This document shows positions 31,306 to 40,021 of a stretch of 40,417 nucleotides of DNA, one piece after another. Every line of letters starts with the position of its first letter. The stretch's first letter is position 1. The stretch lies in NCBI GenBank assembly GCA_005881435.1, contig VBHP01000087.1, forward strand, positions 1-40,417. The letters are read 5' to 3'. Source of the stretch: Chloroflexota bacterium (GTDB lineage Bacteria > Chloroflexota > Limnocylindria > P2-11E > CF-107). The notes below the pieces were generated by a model that saw nothing but the letters and a program-made list of their open reading frames with translations, did not search any database and was not told the origin of the DNA. The translations under genes were made by a program, and so were the position numbers.

Positions 31306-32082
31306 CTACTTCTCGGTCGAGCTGAGCTTCCGGTAGCGCTCGTTCGCTGACAGCGTCGTCGTCAAGAGCGAGGGATCGAACCCTGCGGCTTTGCTCAGAG
31401 CCACGAAGGCCTGCAGGTCCTTAGGCAGACATCTGCCGCCGAAGCCTCTGTCGTCGGGATACACGAACGTGTGGCTCCGCCCGACGCGCGGATCCAAGAG
31501 CCACAGTTCGCGCACTTCCTCGTACGCGAGACCAACGGCGCGGGCGATCTCGTAGACCTCGTTGCAGAAGGTGACCTTCACCGCGAGGTACGCGTTCTCG
31601 ACGTACTTGGTGAACTCGGCAAGCTCCCACGTCGTGTAGGCGATCGTCACATCGCTGCTGTACACGAGCTGCCACGCACGCGCGGCCAGAAGGCACGCCG
31701 CACGCTCGCCCCCAAGGATCAGCCAGCGGATCTGGCGCAGATCGGAGTAGGGATGCTCTACGGACTCGCCGGGACCGAATTCAGGTTGGAACACGATCGC
31801 CTTGTGATAGGTCTCGGCCAGACGTCGGGTAGTGCCGACGCTGACTGTGGAACGAACGACGATCACTCCGGCGTCGAGCCAGCGCACGACCGACTCCACC
31901 GCCGAAACATCCGCGGCGCCGCCGACGCCCAACGGGGTGGGCACGCAGACGAACGCGACGGCGACACCACGCACGTCTTCACGGCGGCCGATGCCGAGCG
32001 GCTCGTCGTAGACCGCGGCCGCCGGAAAGAGATCGCGTAGAGCGGAGCCGACCGCTCCCAGGCCGACGATGCCGATCTTCAT
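31306..32082 (-). CDS. UDP-glucose/GDP-mannose dehydrogenase-like protein, C-terminally short
   Basis: A protein of 258 residues. It has the N-terminal NAD fold (MKIGIVGLGAVGSALRD) and the central helix ELAEFTKYVENAYLAVKVTF of UDP-sugar dehydrogenases. The catalytic cysteine is at about residue 217 in FGGRCLPKDLQAF. Only about 41 residues follow, while normal enzymes have about 170 more, including the UDP-binding C-terminal domain. It may be a real short lineage, as it ends in a proper stop with no frame debris, or a truncated gene. It shares orientation with the glycosyltransferase gene 18 bases upstream. Confidence 0.82.
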   Translation of the reverse strand: MKIGIVGLGAVGSALRDLFPAAAVYDEPLGIGRREDVRGVAVAFVCVPTPLGVGGAADVSAVESVVRWLDAGVIVVRSTVSVGTTRRLAETYHKAIVFQPEFGPGESVEHPYSDLRQIRWLILGGERAACLLAARAWQLVYSSDVTIAYTTWELAEFTKYVENAYLAVKVTFCNEVYEIARAVGLAYEEVRELWLLDPRVGRSHTFVYPDDRGFGGRCLPKDLQAFVALSKAAGFDPSLLTTTLSANERYRKLSSTEK

Positions 32083-32100
32083 ATGACCGTCCTTTCGCTG

Positions 32101-33363
32101 CTAGCGCCGGAATGTTCGGAGGACCGCGCGCAGCACCGCCGAGGCACGAAGCGCCAGTCGTACTGATCGTCCCTGTAGCCGCCGCCGAAGCTCGGCTTCA
32201 CGCGCCTCGGCCGCGTCGGCGCGTGACCGCTCCGCGCCGAGCTCGTTCCGTGCTTCACCGAGGTCTTGGATAGCGCGCGCCGTCTCCTCGAGGCGCGCGC
32301 GATAGAGACGCGCCGCGTCGCGGCCAATCGCGCCGCGCGCGCCGCGCGCCGGATCCACTCCCGTGTCGGCCAGGACCATTGATACGCGCCTCACGTATGC
32401 GCCCCAATCGGTCTGATCGCGTGACGATCGCATCGCGTTCTGCGAGAGCGTCGCCAGCCGACCTGGGTCGGCGAGGAGCCGCTCGATCGCAAACGGCATC
32501 TCGTCGACCGTCTCGACGACCACCGCGCCACCGTCCGTGTCCAATCCCTCGGCGTAGGGGTTCGACGCTAGCGCCACCGGAACGGCGCCGACGAGTCGGG
32601 CTTCGCACTGGACGCGCGAGTGGCCCTCGACCCGTGACGGCCAAACGAGGACACGTGCAGTACTAAGCATTGCGAGCATCGCGTCGTTGTCGACGTCTTC
32701 GATGAACAGGACGGACGCGCGAGTACGCGCCGCGATCTCCCGCGCGATGGGCGCCCAGCGGTTGCTCAGAACGACGGCGATGTCATGCATTCGTCCGTTG
32801 GCGACCGGGACGGCGCCAGGCCGCCCCGTGCCGAGCCACTCGCAGGGAACCCCGGCGGCGTGAGCTGCCGCCGCGAGAGGACGCGAGTGCGTCCAGAGCT
32901 CGAAGCCCAGGGCGCGGGCGGCTTGGAAATGCTCCGGCCGAGCCAGCGATTCAAGCGGCACGGTCGACGGATCAGGCAGCTCCCAGGCAGCCGTGAACGG
33001 CCAACCGAACAGGCCAGGCGGAGCGAGCATCAACAAGATTGGCCGCGCGCCCGACAGCGCGACGCTGGCATATGCGTGGGACTCGACGATGCCCTCGGGA
33101 AGGATTACGACGTCGTCGGGCTCGGGGTCGCGCGGCTCTGCCGCCACCTCCGGTGCAACGCTCGTGGCGTCCACGAACGAACGAAACGTGGGGCCATGCA
33201 CGAGGCCCCTCAGCTCGACGCGATGGCCCGCGGCAGTGGCGGCGAAGGCCAGCTCGTGCATGGTGCGGCAACCTCCGGGGATCCACGCACGCTCGTAGAA
33301 GGTCGAAGCTGGCAGTTGCCATGGCGGCCATGGAGCCGGCAAACAGACGACCACCCGGTGCAT
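32101..33363 (-). CDS. Glycosyltransferase (GT-B, group-1-like) with C-terminal coiled coil
   Basis: A protein of 420 residues. The N-terminal half begins VVVCLPAPWPPWQLPASTFY and contains a Gly-rich loop before MHELAFAATAAGHRVE. The donor-binding region includes VLVWPSRVEGHSRVQCEARLVGAVPVA, equivalent to the EGFG/E-x7-E motif of GT4-type enzymes. Residues from about 360 on (Ala/Glu/Arg-rich heptads) form a coiled coil and a basic tail, suggesting membrane or partner binding. It probably acts in surface glycan assembly with the adjacent dehydrogenase. Confidence 0.75.
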   Translation of the reverse strand: MHRVVVCLPAPWPPWQLPASTFYERAWIPGGCRTMHELAFAATAAGHRVELRGLVHGPTFRSFVDATSVAPEVAAEPRDPEPDDVVILPEGIVESHAYASVALSGARPILLMLAPPGLFGWPFTAAWELPDPSTVPLESLARPEHFQAARALGFELWTHSRPLAAAAHAAGVPCEWLGTGRPGAVPVANGRMHDIAVVLSNRWAPIAREIAARTRASVLFIEDVDNDAMLAMLSTARVLVWPSRVEGHSRVQCEARLVGAVPVALASNPYAEGLDTDGGAVVVETVDEMPFAIERLLADPGRLATLSQNAMRSSRDQTDWGAYVRRVSMVLADTGVDPARGARGAIGRDAARLYRARLEETARAIQDLGEARNELGAERSRADAAEAREAELRRRLQGRSVRLALRASAVLRAVLRTFRR

Positions 33364-33660
33364 CCCAGAATGCTACGCACGAACGCCGCAGCGATGCGTC
33401 GGTAGGTCGCCAGGTACGAAAGGCTCGACTCGCCGTGGTCGCGGTCGCCATCGATACCGAGGTGACGCGATTTCCTGTTCGCTTACCGCTCGGTCATAGG
33501 ACTTCTCTCTCTCGGTTGACGGTGCCGTTTTCGTCATCGCGCTCCGAGCGCCATGGGAGCAACGTTGTACAGCGAGGCGGGAGGTCGTCCCGCGAAGCTG
33601 AACCAAGCTCTCGCACCACCAATTCTCGGCGAGAGCGGGGTTCTGAGGGAAGGGAAGCGA
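33364..33660. promoter_or_regulatory. Divergent intergenic region with structured leader before the beta-helix gene
   Basis: These 297 bases hold no gene that I can support. Close to the beta-helix start are two hairpins: GCGGGA/TCCCGC (33577-33593, loop GGTCG) and the 8-bp GCTCTCGC/GCGAGAGC (33607-33636). The ribosome site GGGAAGGGAAG precedes ATG 33661. A TTGACG at 33516-33521 is the only -35-like hexamer noticed, without a good -10. A structured 5' leader is possible, but I cannot match it to a known riboswitch. Confidence 0.4.
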
Positions 33661-35949
33661 ATGTCCTTGCATTACGCGCGCGACCTATCCGAGTTCAACG
33701 CGCCGCTCGCACGCCCGCACTCCCTCCTGAGGTTCACCACGACGCTCGCCCTGGTTGGCGCGGTGCTGATCAGCGTCGACGTGGTCAGCCCCGTCGATGC
33801 GATGGTCGCGCCCGCGGTACGCAGTGCGGTCACCTTCGTTCGCACCACCACCGCCTCGATCGGTAAACCTGCCGCCAGCGCAGAGCAAAGCGTGTCGCTG
33901 CTGAGCGCCAACTCCGGACCGACCACGTCGATTGCCGGCGCGCCGCGGCTCGTGATCACGCCGACGACGGGCCTGCCGGGCGCCGTCGTCCGGATCACGG
34001 CGCTGAATTTCCCGAATCAGAAGATCCAGTTCCTCTGGGACGGCGACAAGCGTGACATGCCCACCGCCGTGGCAAACGCGAACGGCACGTTCAACGTCTC
34101 GCTGACGGTCCCCTCGAGCGGCGGCACGGGCTACCACGTGATCAGCGCCGCCCCGATGGGAGGCGGCAACGCTTCGTCGAAGACCGCGCTCGCGACGATC
34201 GTCTTCAGCGTCTCTGCCACGAATTCGGGTGCGACTTCGGCGCCACTGACCAGTAAGGCACCGACGGGGCAGCGACCCGCGCCGTCACCGTCGGCGTCAG
34301 TTCAACCAGTGGTCGCACCGCCGAGCCCATCCACCCCCCAGCCGACGCAACCAACGTCGGCGCCGACCGCACCACCGACACCGACGCAGCCCGGTGCGAC
34401 AGCGACCCAGCCACCGGCGACCACGAACCCACCGGCGACCACGAACCCGCCGTCAACGGCGACGGCGACACCCGTCGTGATCCTGTTCCCCGCGGATCCC
34501 GTCGGCTTCATCGATACCCCGGCGGGCAACGCGAACGTTTCCGGGGCCTTGCAGATCGTGGGGTGGGCCGCCGACCGCAACGCCGCGGGGAGCGGCACCG
34601 GCGTCGACAGCGTCACGGTCTACCGCGACGGCCTGCCGGGCACGGGAGCGCTCCTTGGGGCCGCGACTTATGGTCTTTCCCGGCCCGATGTCGCAGCCAA
34701 CCTCGGAAACAACCGCTGGACCAACTCCGGATGGAGCGTGAACTGGACGGTCGGGTCGCTGAGCGCCGGCGCTCACACGATTTACGCGCTGGCGCACTCG
34801 ACGATCACCGGCGCCACCACCAGCATGGCCCAGACGGTCAACGTTGCAGGTGTGGCGACACCAACGCCCGCGGCAACGACGGCCCCGGCGACCGGCGGTG
34901 TGGCCGCGCCGCCGCGAGCGCCGTCGGCCTATGCGATCCCGGCGGGCGCAGTGTCCGTCTCGAATAGCGCAGGGCTGATCGCGGCCCTTGCCGCAGGGAG
35001 CCCGCAGGACATCGTGCTCGCGGCCGGTGTGTATGACAACCCCGCTCCGTTCCAAGACAACAACGGGCACCGGCTTTACTCGGCCACCCTTGGCGGCGCG
35101 GTGTTTCACACGGGGATCGTCATGGGCGGCAACTGGCCACCGGGTCATCCCCTGGTTCAAGGCATCACCTTCGATCTGACCGATCCCTCGAAGATCTTCG
35201 GAGGCGGGATCGTGTACACGTGGGGTCCCGGTGGAGTCGGAGCGCGCGTCCTGGACTCGACCTTCTATGGCCACAGCGTCATCGGCACCGGGGTCATGAT
35301 GCGCCAGCCCGAGGGAGCTGTGGTGCAGCGGGTTAAGGTGCGGGATTTCACCGACTACGGCGTGCTCGTCGACGCGAACGTTCAAGGGCTAGTCCTGACG
35401 ACGCCGGTCCTGCTGGAGGACCTCGACGTCGCGCACGTGATTCGTCCGGCGGGGCAGAACTCCGCCGGAACCGCTGAACAGTGCGTCTGGATGGGCAACA
35501 CCGGCATCCTGCGCCGAGCCCTCATCCGTACGTGCCCCAGCGGCCTGAATGCGATCACCGCGGATAACGGCTCGATCCACGAAGACCTCGACATAGATGA
35601 CACGGAGGTCGGCGTCTACATCGAGCACTTCACCACGGGGTCGACGTTCCAACGGATGCGGATCGGTCCGAACGTGAACATCGGCGTCAATTGCGAGTGG
35701 GACTATGGAATCGGCCAACCGGCGTCGGTCGATAACGTCATCCAGGACAGCACGATCCAGAGCCGAGTGGCCGGAGTGAACATGGATGACGGCACGACCC
35801 GAACGACCGTGCGCAGGGTCAAGTTCATCGGACAGAACTGGGCTGCAATCGGTAACTACCATGGCGTCAACAACGCCTACTACGACAACGACTACAGCGG
35901 GATCCTCCCTGGCGCGGTGCCTGTGTCGCTCAACCACCTGCCGAACTAG
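33661..35949 (+). CDS. Secreted Ig-domain/Pro-Thr linker/beta-helix protein (long paralogue)
   Basis: A protein of 762 residues. A hydrophobic N-terminal segment (about 24-48) acts as signal or anchor. An Ig-like domain (about 100-190, PRLVITPTTGLPGAVVRITA) follows, then a Pro/Thr-rich linker (about 205-275), then a second Ig-type module (GFIDTPAGNANVSGALQIVG to about 400), and a C-terminal right-handed beta-helix domain (about 420-762). It resembles surface adhesins or polysaccharide lyases, but no catalytic motif is evident. The beta-helix half is highly similar to the protein at 37410. Confidence 0.78.
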   Translation: MSLHYARDLSEFNAPLARPHSLLRFTTTLALVGAVLISVDVVSPVDAMVAPAVRSAVTFVRTTTASIGKPAASAEQSVSLLSANSGPTTSIAGAPRLVITPTTGLPGAVVRITALNFPNQKIQFLWDGDKRDMPTAVANANGTFNVSLTVPSSGGTGYHVISAAPMGGGNASSKTALATIVFSVSATNSGATSAPLTSKAPTGQRPAPSPSASVQPVVAPPSPSTPQPTQPTSAPTAPPTPTQPGATATQPPATTNPPATTNPPSTATATPVVILFPADPVGFIDTPAGNANVSGALQIVGWAADRNAAGSGTGVDSVTVYRDGLPGTGALLGAATYGLSRPDVAANLGNNRWTNSGWSVNWTVGSLSAGAHTIYALAHSTITGATTSMAQTVNVAGVATPTPAATTAPATGGVAAPPRAPSAYAIPAGAVSVSNSAGLIAALAAGSPQDIVLAAGVYDNPAPFQDNNGHRLYSATLGGAVFHTGIVMGGNWPPGHPLVQGITFDLTDPSKIFGGGIVYTWGPGGVGARVLDSTFYGHSVIGTGVMMRQPEGAVVQRVKVRDFTDYGVLVDANVQGLVLTTPVLLEDLDVAHVIRPAGQNSAGTAEQCVWMGNTGILRRALIRTCPSGLNAITADNGSIHEDLDIDDTEVGVYIEHFTTGSTFQRMRIGPNVNIGVNCEWDYGIGQPASVDNVIQDSTIQSRVAGVNMDDGTTRTTVRRVKFIGQNWAAIGNYHGVNNAYYDNDYSGILPGAVPVSLNHLPN

Positions 35950-36013
35950 GCCCTCGTCCGTGCGACACGCCCGAATGTGACCGCAGAGACTGATGGATCC
36001 CCGTTTTAGAGTG

Positions 36014-36047
36014 CTCCCCGCGCGAGCGTGTTCGCTCGCGCGGGGAG
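36014..36047. terminator. Perfect 15-bp hairpin, bidirectional terminator
   Basis: CTCCCCGCGCGAGCG (36014-36028) and CGCTCGCGCGGGGAG (36033-36047) pair without mismatch around the loop TGTT. It lies between the ends of the converging genes at 35949 and 36068. There is no U-run on either side, common in high-GC genomes; a TTTT occurs only 5' of the stem on the plus strand. Confidence 0.75.
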
Positions 36048-36067
36048 TGAGCGACGCGGCGGTCAGA

Positions 36068-37057
36068 TCAGGGGTTCGGGTCTGGCGTGAAGGTTATGTC
36101 GATGCCGCCATGCGCGAGCAGGTGACCGGCACCGCCGAAGGTCTGCGAATTCAAATAGAAGGTCGTGGTGCTTCCTGCCAGGACGCTGGCGACGCGGCGG
36201 ACCGGAATGCTGAAGAAGCTTGCGCCGCTGGGTAGGGTGCTAGCGAGAATCATGAACGAGTCATGACCGTAGTTGCCTGGGCAATCGCTGGTTGACGTCC
36301 CGATAAAGAGGTCGACCTCGCTGGTGGTCGCGTTGGAGTGGTTGATGCGCACGTCGCCAGTAGCTTCGACGACAACTTTTCCGGCGACAGGAGCGGTGAC
36401 CGAGAGGGAAATGGCGCCGTAGTTTCCACAGCTCGTGCCGATCGGTGCGAAGACGAAGGATCCGTCTCTTGTCACAACGAAGCTCTTCACTAGGTCCTTG
36501 GGAAACTTGTGGTAGTAGCCTTGGAGGTCGCCGATGACATGCACGGCATTACCCTCGGCCAGGATAGTTATATCGGTTGGACATGTCACTGTGTTTCCGA
36601 CGCAGATCGGGATAACGATGCCGTTGGCCACGTTTGCGATCTGGCCCGGGATCATGAAGTAGTTCATCGCAGCGGTCGTTGGCTGCGATCTGTCAGTGGC
36701 CCAGGCACGCAGGTCGCCGAATCCGTTCGCATCGACGGCGACGAGGTTGATGAACACAGCGGTCGCGTCTGCGGGCACCACGCAGCCGGCATCGCCGCCC
36801 TGACCCGGAACCAGAGCAGCGTTCTTGAGGGAGAAATTCCTCGTCGTTCCCGGCTGGATCTTTCCCGGCGAGGTCCCGCCTCGGGTGTCGAACGCGCGGC
36901 ATGTCGCTGCCAGATTCGAATAGCTGATGTCGGTGTTGTTATCCAATGGTGCTAAGAGCGGGGCTCGCGGACCGGCGCCTGAAACGAGGATCACGCTTGT
37001 GATTACGAGTGACAGGGTCGCAAGCAGGACAAGTAGGACTTTCCCCCACGAAGTCAT
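36068..37057 (-). CDS. Secreted protein of the 'CRxxDTR' surface-repeat type
   Basis: A protein of 329 residues. The N-terminus MTSWGKVLLVLLATLSLVITSV is a signal sequence or anchor. The first half shows ATCRAFDTRGGTSPGKIQPG, then VPADATAVFINLVAVDANGFG and NAVHVIGDLQGYYH. This is a module common in exported proteins of Actinomycetota and Chloroflexota, usually with no assigned activity. The second half looks like a beta-rich binding domain. The gene is inserted in opposite orientation between the two beta-helix paralogues. ATG 37057 is preceded by GGGGAAGGGGAAG, a strong ribosome site. Confidence 0.75.
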   Translation of the reverse strand: MTSWGKVLLVLLATLSLVITSVILVSGAGPRAPLLAPLDNNTDISYSNLAATCRAFDTRGGTSPGKIQPGTTRNFSLKNAALVPGQGGDAGCVVPADATAVFINLVAVDANGFGDLRAWATDRSQPTTAAMNYFMIPGQIANVANGIVIPICVGNTVTCPTDITILAEGNAVHVIGDLQGYYHKFPKDLVKSFVVTRDGSFVFAPIGTSCGNYGAISLSVTAPVAGKVVVEATGDVRINHSNATTSEVDLFIGTSTSDCPGNYGHDSFMILASTLPSGASFFSIPVRRVASVLAGSTTTFYLNSQTFGGAGHLLAHGGIDITFTPDPNP

Positions 37058-37409
37058 GGCTCTTCCCCTTCCCCCCAGCTGAGCCTATTTGGTGATCCCT
37101 CACTCTCAGCTGGACAGCCGACTAGGCGCTGGGAGTTTTACCAGCAGTGATGCCTGCCGTGAAAGCCGTGTCTGCTCGCACGCCGTTCATGCAATCGCCC
37201 GCATCAACGGCGCTCAATGACTGATCGCTGCACACACGCACTGGCGTCTTCGCAGTCCATGAGCCACGACTTACGCCACCGGGACCGAGCCACGTTTTTC
37301 GGGTGATTGCCGTATGGCTTCGACGCGGACGGCATCGATAGCCTGGTCAGGGTCCTGCTGGATTTGGGGAAATGCGATTCAAAGCTGAAGCGGCACGTGG
37401 GTCAACGTA
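37058..37409. promoter_or_regulatory. Divergent intergenic region between the two secreted-protein genes
   Basis: These 352 bases have no supported gene. The minus side starts with the strong ribosome site for the 36068 gene. The composition is slightly less GC-rich than the genes around it. I see no convincing promoter, riboswitch or long repeat; promoters for both divergent genes must lie here. Confidence 0.4.
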
Positions 37410-38936
37410 GTGCGAACCCGGGCGCGAGTGGGCGCCGGAATCGCGTCGGCGTTTTTCACGATCTTGCTGACCGCGGGCACGCTGTTACCGATCGCAGCGG
37501 CCCCCGCTACGGACTCCAGCGAGCCGATCGGCTTCATCGATGTGCCCGCCGCGAAAGCGAGTGTCTCCGGGACGGTGCGACTGCAGGGTTGGTCCATCGA
37601 TCGCAATGCGACCGAAGGGACCGGCGTCGACGCAGTCACGATATACCTCGACGGTGGTCCCGGACTGGGAACACTTCTGGGCAGTGCGGCGTATGGCCTC
37701 TCTCGCCCCGACGTGGGGACGTACTTCGGCGATCCCAACTTCAACGACTCCGGCTGGACCTTCACCTGGAACCCAGGCACATTGAGTCCGGGATCGCACA
37801 CGCTATATGCGGCGATGCACTCCAGCGCCACCGGTGCGACGAAGATCGTGATGCAAATAATCAGCGGCCCACCGATCCCCGACGTACATGTCGCTCCGCC
37901 CCAAGCGCCGTCCGCATACACGACTCCAGCCAGCGCGGTCAACGTTTTCGATTCGGAGGGATTGATAGCGGCGCTACAGGCCACGGCGCCCCAGGACATC
38001 GTTCTGGCATCTGGTAGCTATGACAACGCGGGGCCATTCCAGAACTCGAACGGCCACCGTATCTACTCGGCGACGCTTGGTGGCGCTGTCCTCCACGCCG
38101 GAATCGTGATGGGGGCCAACTGGGGACCCGGTCATGGCCTAGTTCAGGGCGTCACTTTCGACTTGACAGATCCCGCGAAGACTTTTGGCGGTGGAATCGT
38201 CTACACGTGGGGCGCGGGCACCGTCGGGACGTCGGTCTTGGACTCGACTTTCTACGGCCACAAGCTCATTCCCGCGGGGATCGTCGTACGCCAACCGGAG
38301 GGCGCTGTGGTACAGCGGGTGAAGTTGCGCGACTTCACGGACTACGGCGTGCTCGTCGATGCGAACGTTCGCGGGTTAACGCTGACGAAGCCCGTGTTAC
38401 TTGAGGACCTCGACGTCGCGAACGTGAATCGCCCGCCCGGGCAGCCTTCGTACGGGACCGCCGAGCAATGTGTGTGGCTGGGGAATACCGGCGTCCTGCG
38501 GCGTGCGCTCATCCGCTCTTGTCCAACTGGACTCAATGCGATCACGGCGGACGCCGGCTCGATTCACGAGGACCTCGACATCGATGACGCGGGGGTCGGC
38601 GTCGAAATCGAGCATTTCACCACTGGGTCTATTTTCCAGCGGATGCGCATCGGTCCGAACGTCACCGCCGGGGTCAATTGCGAGTGGGACTATGGGACCG
38701 GGACGCCGGGATCAGTCGACAACATCATCCAGGACAGCGTGATCCAGAGCCGTGTTGCCGGAGTGAACATGGATGACGGCACCATCCGGACGACCGTACG
38801 TCGGGTCAAGTTTATCGGACAGAGTTGGGCCGCGATCGGCAACTACAGAGGCGTCAATAACGCGTACTACGACCTCGACTACAGCGGGATCGCTGCCGGC
38901 GCAGTGCCGGTCTCCCTCGATCACTATCCAAACTAG
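37410..38936 (+). CDS. Secreted Ig/beta-helix protein (short paralogue)
   Basis: A protein of 508 residues from GTG 37410. A signal peptide (about 1-32, ending near AAAPATDSS), one Ig-type module (GFIDVPAAKASVSGTVRLQG, about 40-150) and a beta-helix domain (about 165-508) align end to end with the C-terminal part of the 33661 protein. It lacks that protein's first Ig-like domain and Pro/Thr linker. Shared strings such as DGSRVAGVNMDD-type turns and VKFIGQ-WAAIGNY run to the end. Its stop overlaps that of the converging aminotransferase gene. Confidence 0.78.
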   Translation: MRTRARVGAGIASAFFTILLTAGTLLPIAAAPATDSSEPIGFIDVPAAKASVSGTVRLQGWSIDRNATEGTGVDAVTIYLDGGPGLGTLLGSAAYGLSRPDVGTYFGDPNFNDSGWTFTWNPGTLSPGSHTLYAAMHSSATGATKIVMQIISGPPIPDVHVAPPQAPSAYTTPASAVNVFDSEGLIAALQATAPQDIVLASGSYDNAGPFQNSNGHRIYSATLGGAVLHAGIVMGANWGPGHGLVQGVTFDLTDPAKTFGGGIVYTWGAGTVGTSVLDSTFYGHKLIPAGIVVRQPEGAVVQRVKLRDFTDYGVLVDANVRGLTLTKPVLLEDLDVANVNRPPGQPSYGTAEQCVWLGNTGVLRRALIRSCPTGLNAITADAGSIHEDLDIDDAGVGVEIEHFTTGSIFQRMRIGPNVTAGVNCEWDYGTGTPGSVDNIIQDSVIQSRVAGVNMDDGTIRTTVRRVKFIGQSWAAIGNYRGVNNAYYDLDYSGIAAGAVPVSLDHYPN

Positions 38937-40021
38937 ACCGCCGCGCGGTACTCGTCCCGAAAGATCGCGACGATCAGCTGCAGGTCGCTACTGCGCAGCT
39001 CCTGATGCACCGGAAGGCCGATGATCGAGGCTCGTAGTGCCGCGGCGCCCGGGAATTCGTCAACCGGCAACGCCGGGTGGGGGATCGACCAGAAGTCGAG
39101 TGGCCGGATTCCGCGAGCGCGAAGACGCCGCAGCATCTCTGGCTTCTCGATAGTTGCGATGGGCAGGACGAACGGCGAGGCCCCGGCGGGGATTCGCCGA
39201 AAGGCCGACGGGACCAGGGCGCTCATGACACGAAGCAGCTGTCCGTAGTTGTATCGGCGTTGTGCCGCGGCTTCGGCGCACGCCACGCGCGGCAGCGCAA
39301 GCAGGGTCGCGGTGGACGGGGTGCTCGCGGGCTCGCCGAGTGCGAAGTCGCGCGCCGCCGAGTACCGCTGTTCGCGAGGTACTCGCTTCGCGATCTGGCT
39401 CAAGAGCGAGGAGCGCGCCAAAAGCCACGCGGCGTGTTCGAGCCCGAGCGACCCAGCCGCCAGACGGCGGCGCGCCCCGCGTGTGGTCAGCGGCAGACGC
39501 GATAAGAGCGCTGCCCCGTCCGGCAGACCGAATGTCTTGTAAAGACAGTAGATCGCGAGGTCCCCGTCCGAGCCGACCGGCCGACCGTCGCGCTCCGCGA
39601 GCCAAGCTTGCGCCGCGTCTTCGATAAGGAGCAGTCCTCGCTCGTCGCACCAGGCGCGCCAGCGCGCCGCATCTTGGGGGAAACCGAGAAAATGCGTCAG
39701 GTGGAGCGCCCGAGTGCGCCGCTCAAGCAGGCGTCCGAGCTCGGCTTCATCGGGCTCCAACGTTTCGTTCGCTTCGTAGAAGCGGCACCGCGCCCCGGCG
39801 CGAACAAGCGCTTCGATCTCGGATCCGTGGTGGTACGCCGGCACAAGTACCTCATCGCCTGGCTTTAAACTCGCAGCCATCAGACCGTGCCACAGACCGT
39901 GACGCGCCCGTGCGAACAAGCGGCACCCGGGTTCTCGGAGCGGAAATGGCAAGGGGCGGGACGCATCGCGTATCCAGATCGATAGCGGCAGCGGTGCCAT
40001 CGCGGTGACGATCGCGTTCAC
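38933..40021 (-). CDS. DegT/DnrJ/EryC1-like aminotransferase
   Basis: A protein of 362 residues from GTG 40021, overlapping the stop of the upstream acetyltransferase (GTGA). The order of blocks matches the family: RARHGLWHGLMAASLKPGDEVLVPAYHHGSE, then LLLIEDAAQAW (the PLP-contacting Asp) and, after GDLAIYCLYKTFGLPDGAAL, the PLP Lys in YKTFG. Members make amino sugars or act on lipid-linked sugars. The more usual SFSxxK motif is replaced by CLYK, so this is a divergent member. It belongs to the surface-glycan neighbourhood. Confidence 0.8.
   Translation of the reverse strand: MNAIVTAMAPLPLSIWIRDASRPLPFPLREPGCRLFARARHGLWHGLMAASLKPGDEVLVPAYHHGSEIEALVRAGARCRFYEANETLEPDEAELGRLLERRTRALHLTHFLGFPQDAARWRAWCDERGLLLIEDAAQAWLAERDGRPVGSDGDLAIYCLYKTFGLPDGAALLSRLPLTTRGARRRLAAGSLGLEHAAWLLARSSLLSQIAKRVPREQRYSAARDFALGEPASTPSTATLLALPRVACAEAAAQRRYNYGQLLRVMSALVPSAFRRIPAGASPFVLPIATIEKPEMLRRLRARGIRPLDFWSIPHPALPVDEFPGAAALRASIIGLPVHQELRSSDLQLIVAIFRDEYRAAV

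Noticed and set aside
37058-37409. c-di-GMP or c-di-AMP riboswitch between the secreted-protein genes
   Set aside because: I compared the stretch with the consensus strings I remember and found no convincing core motif.
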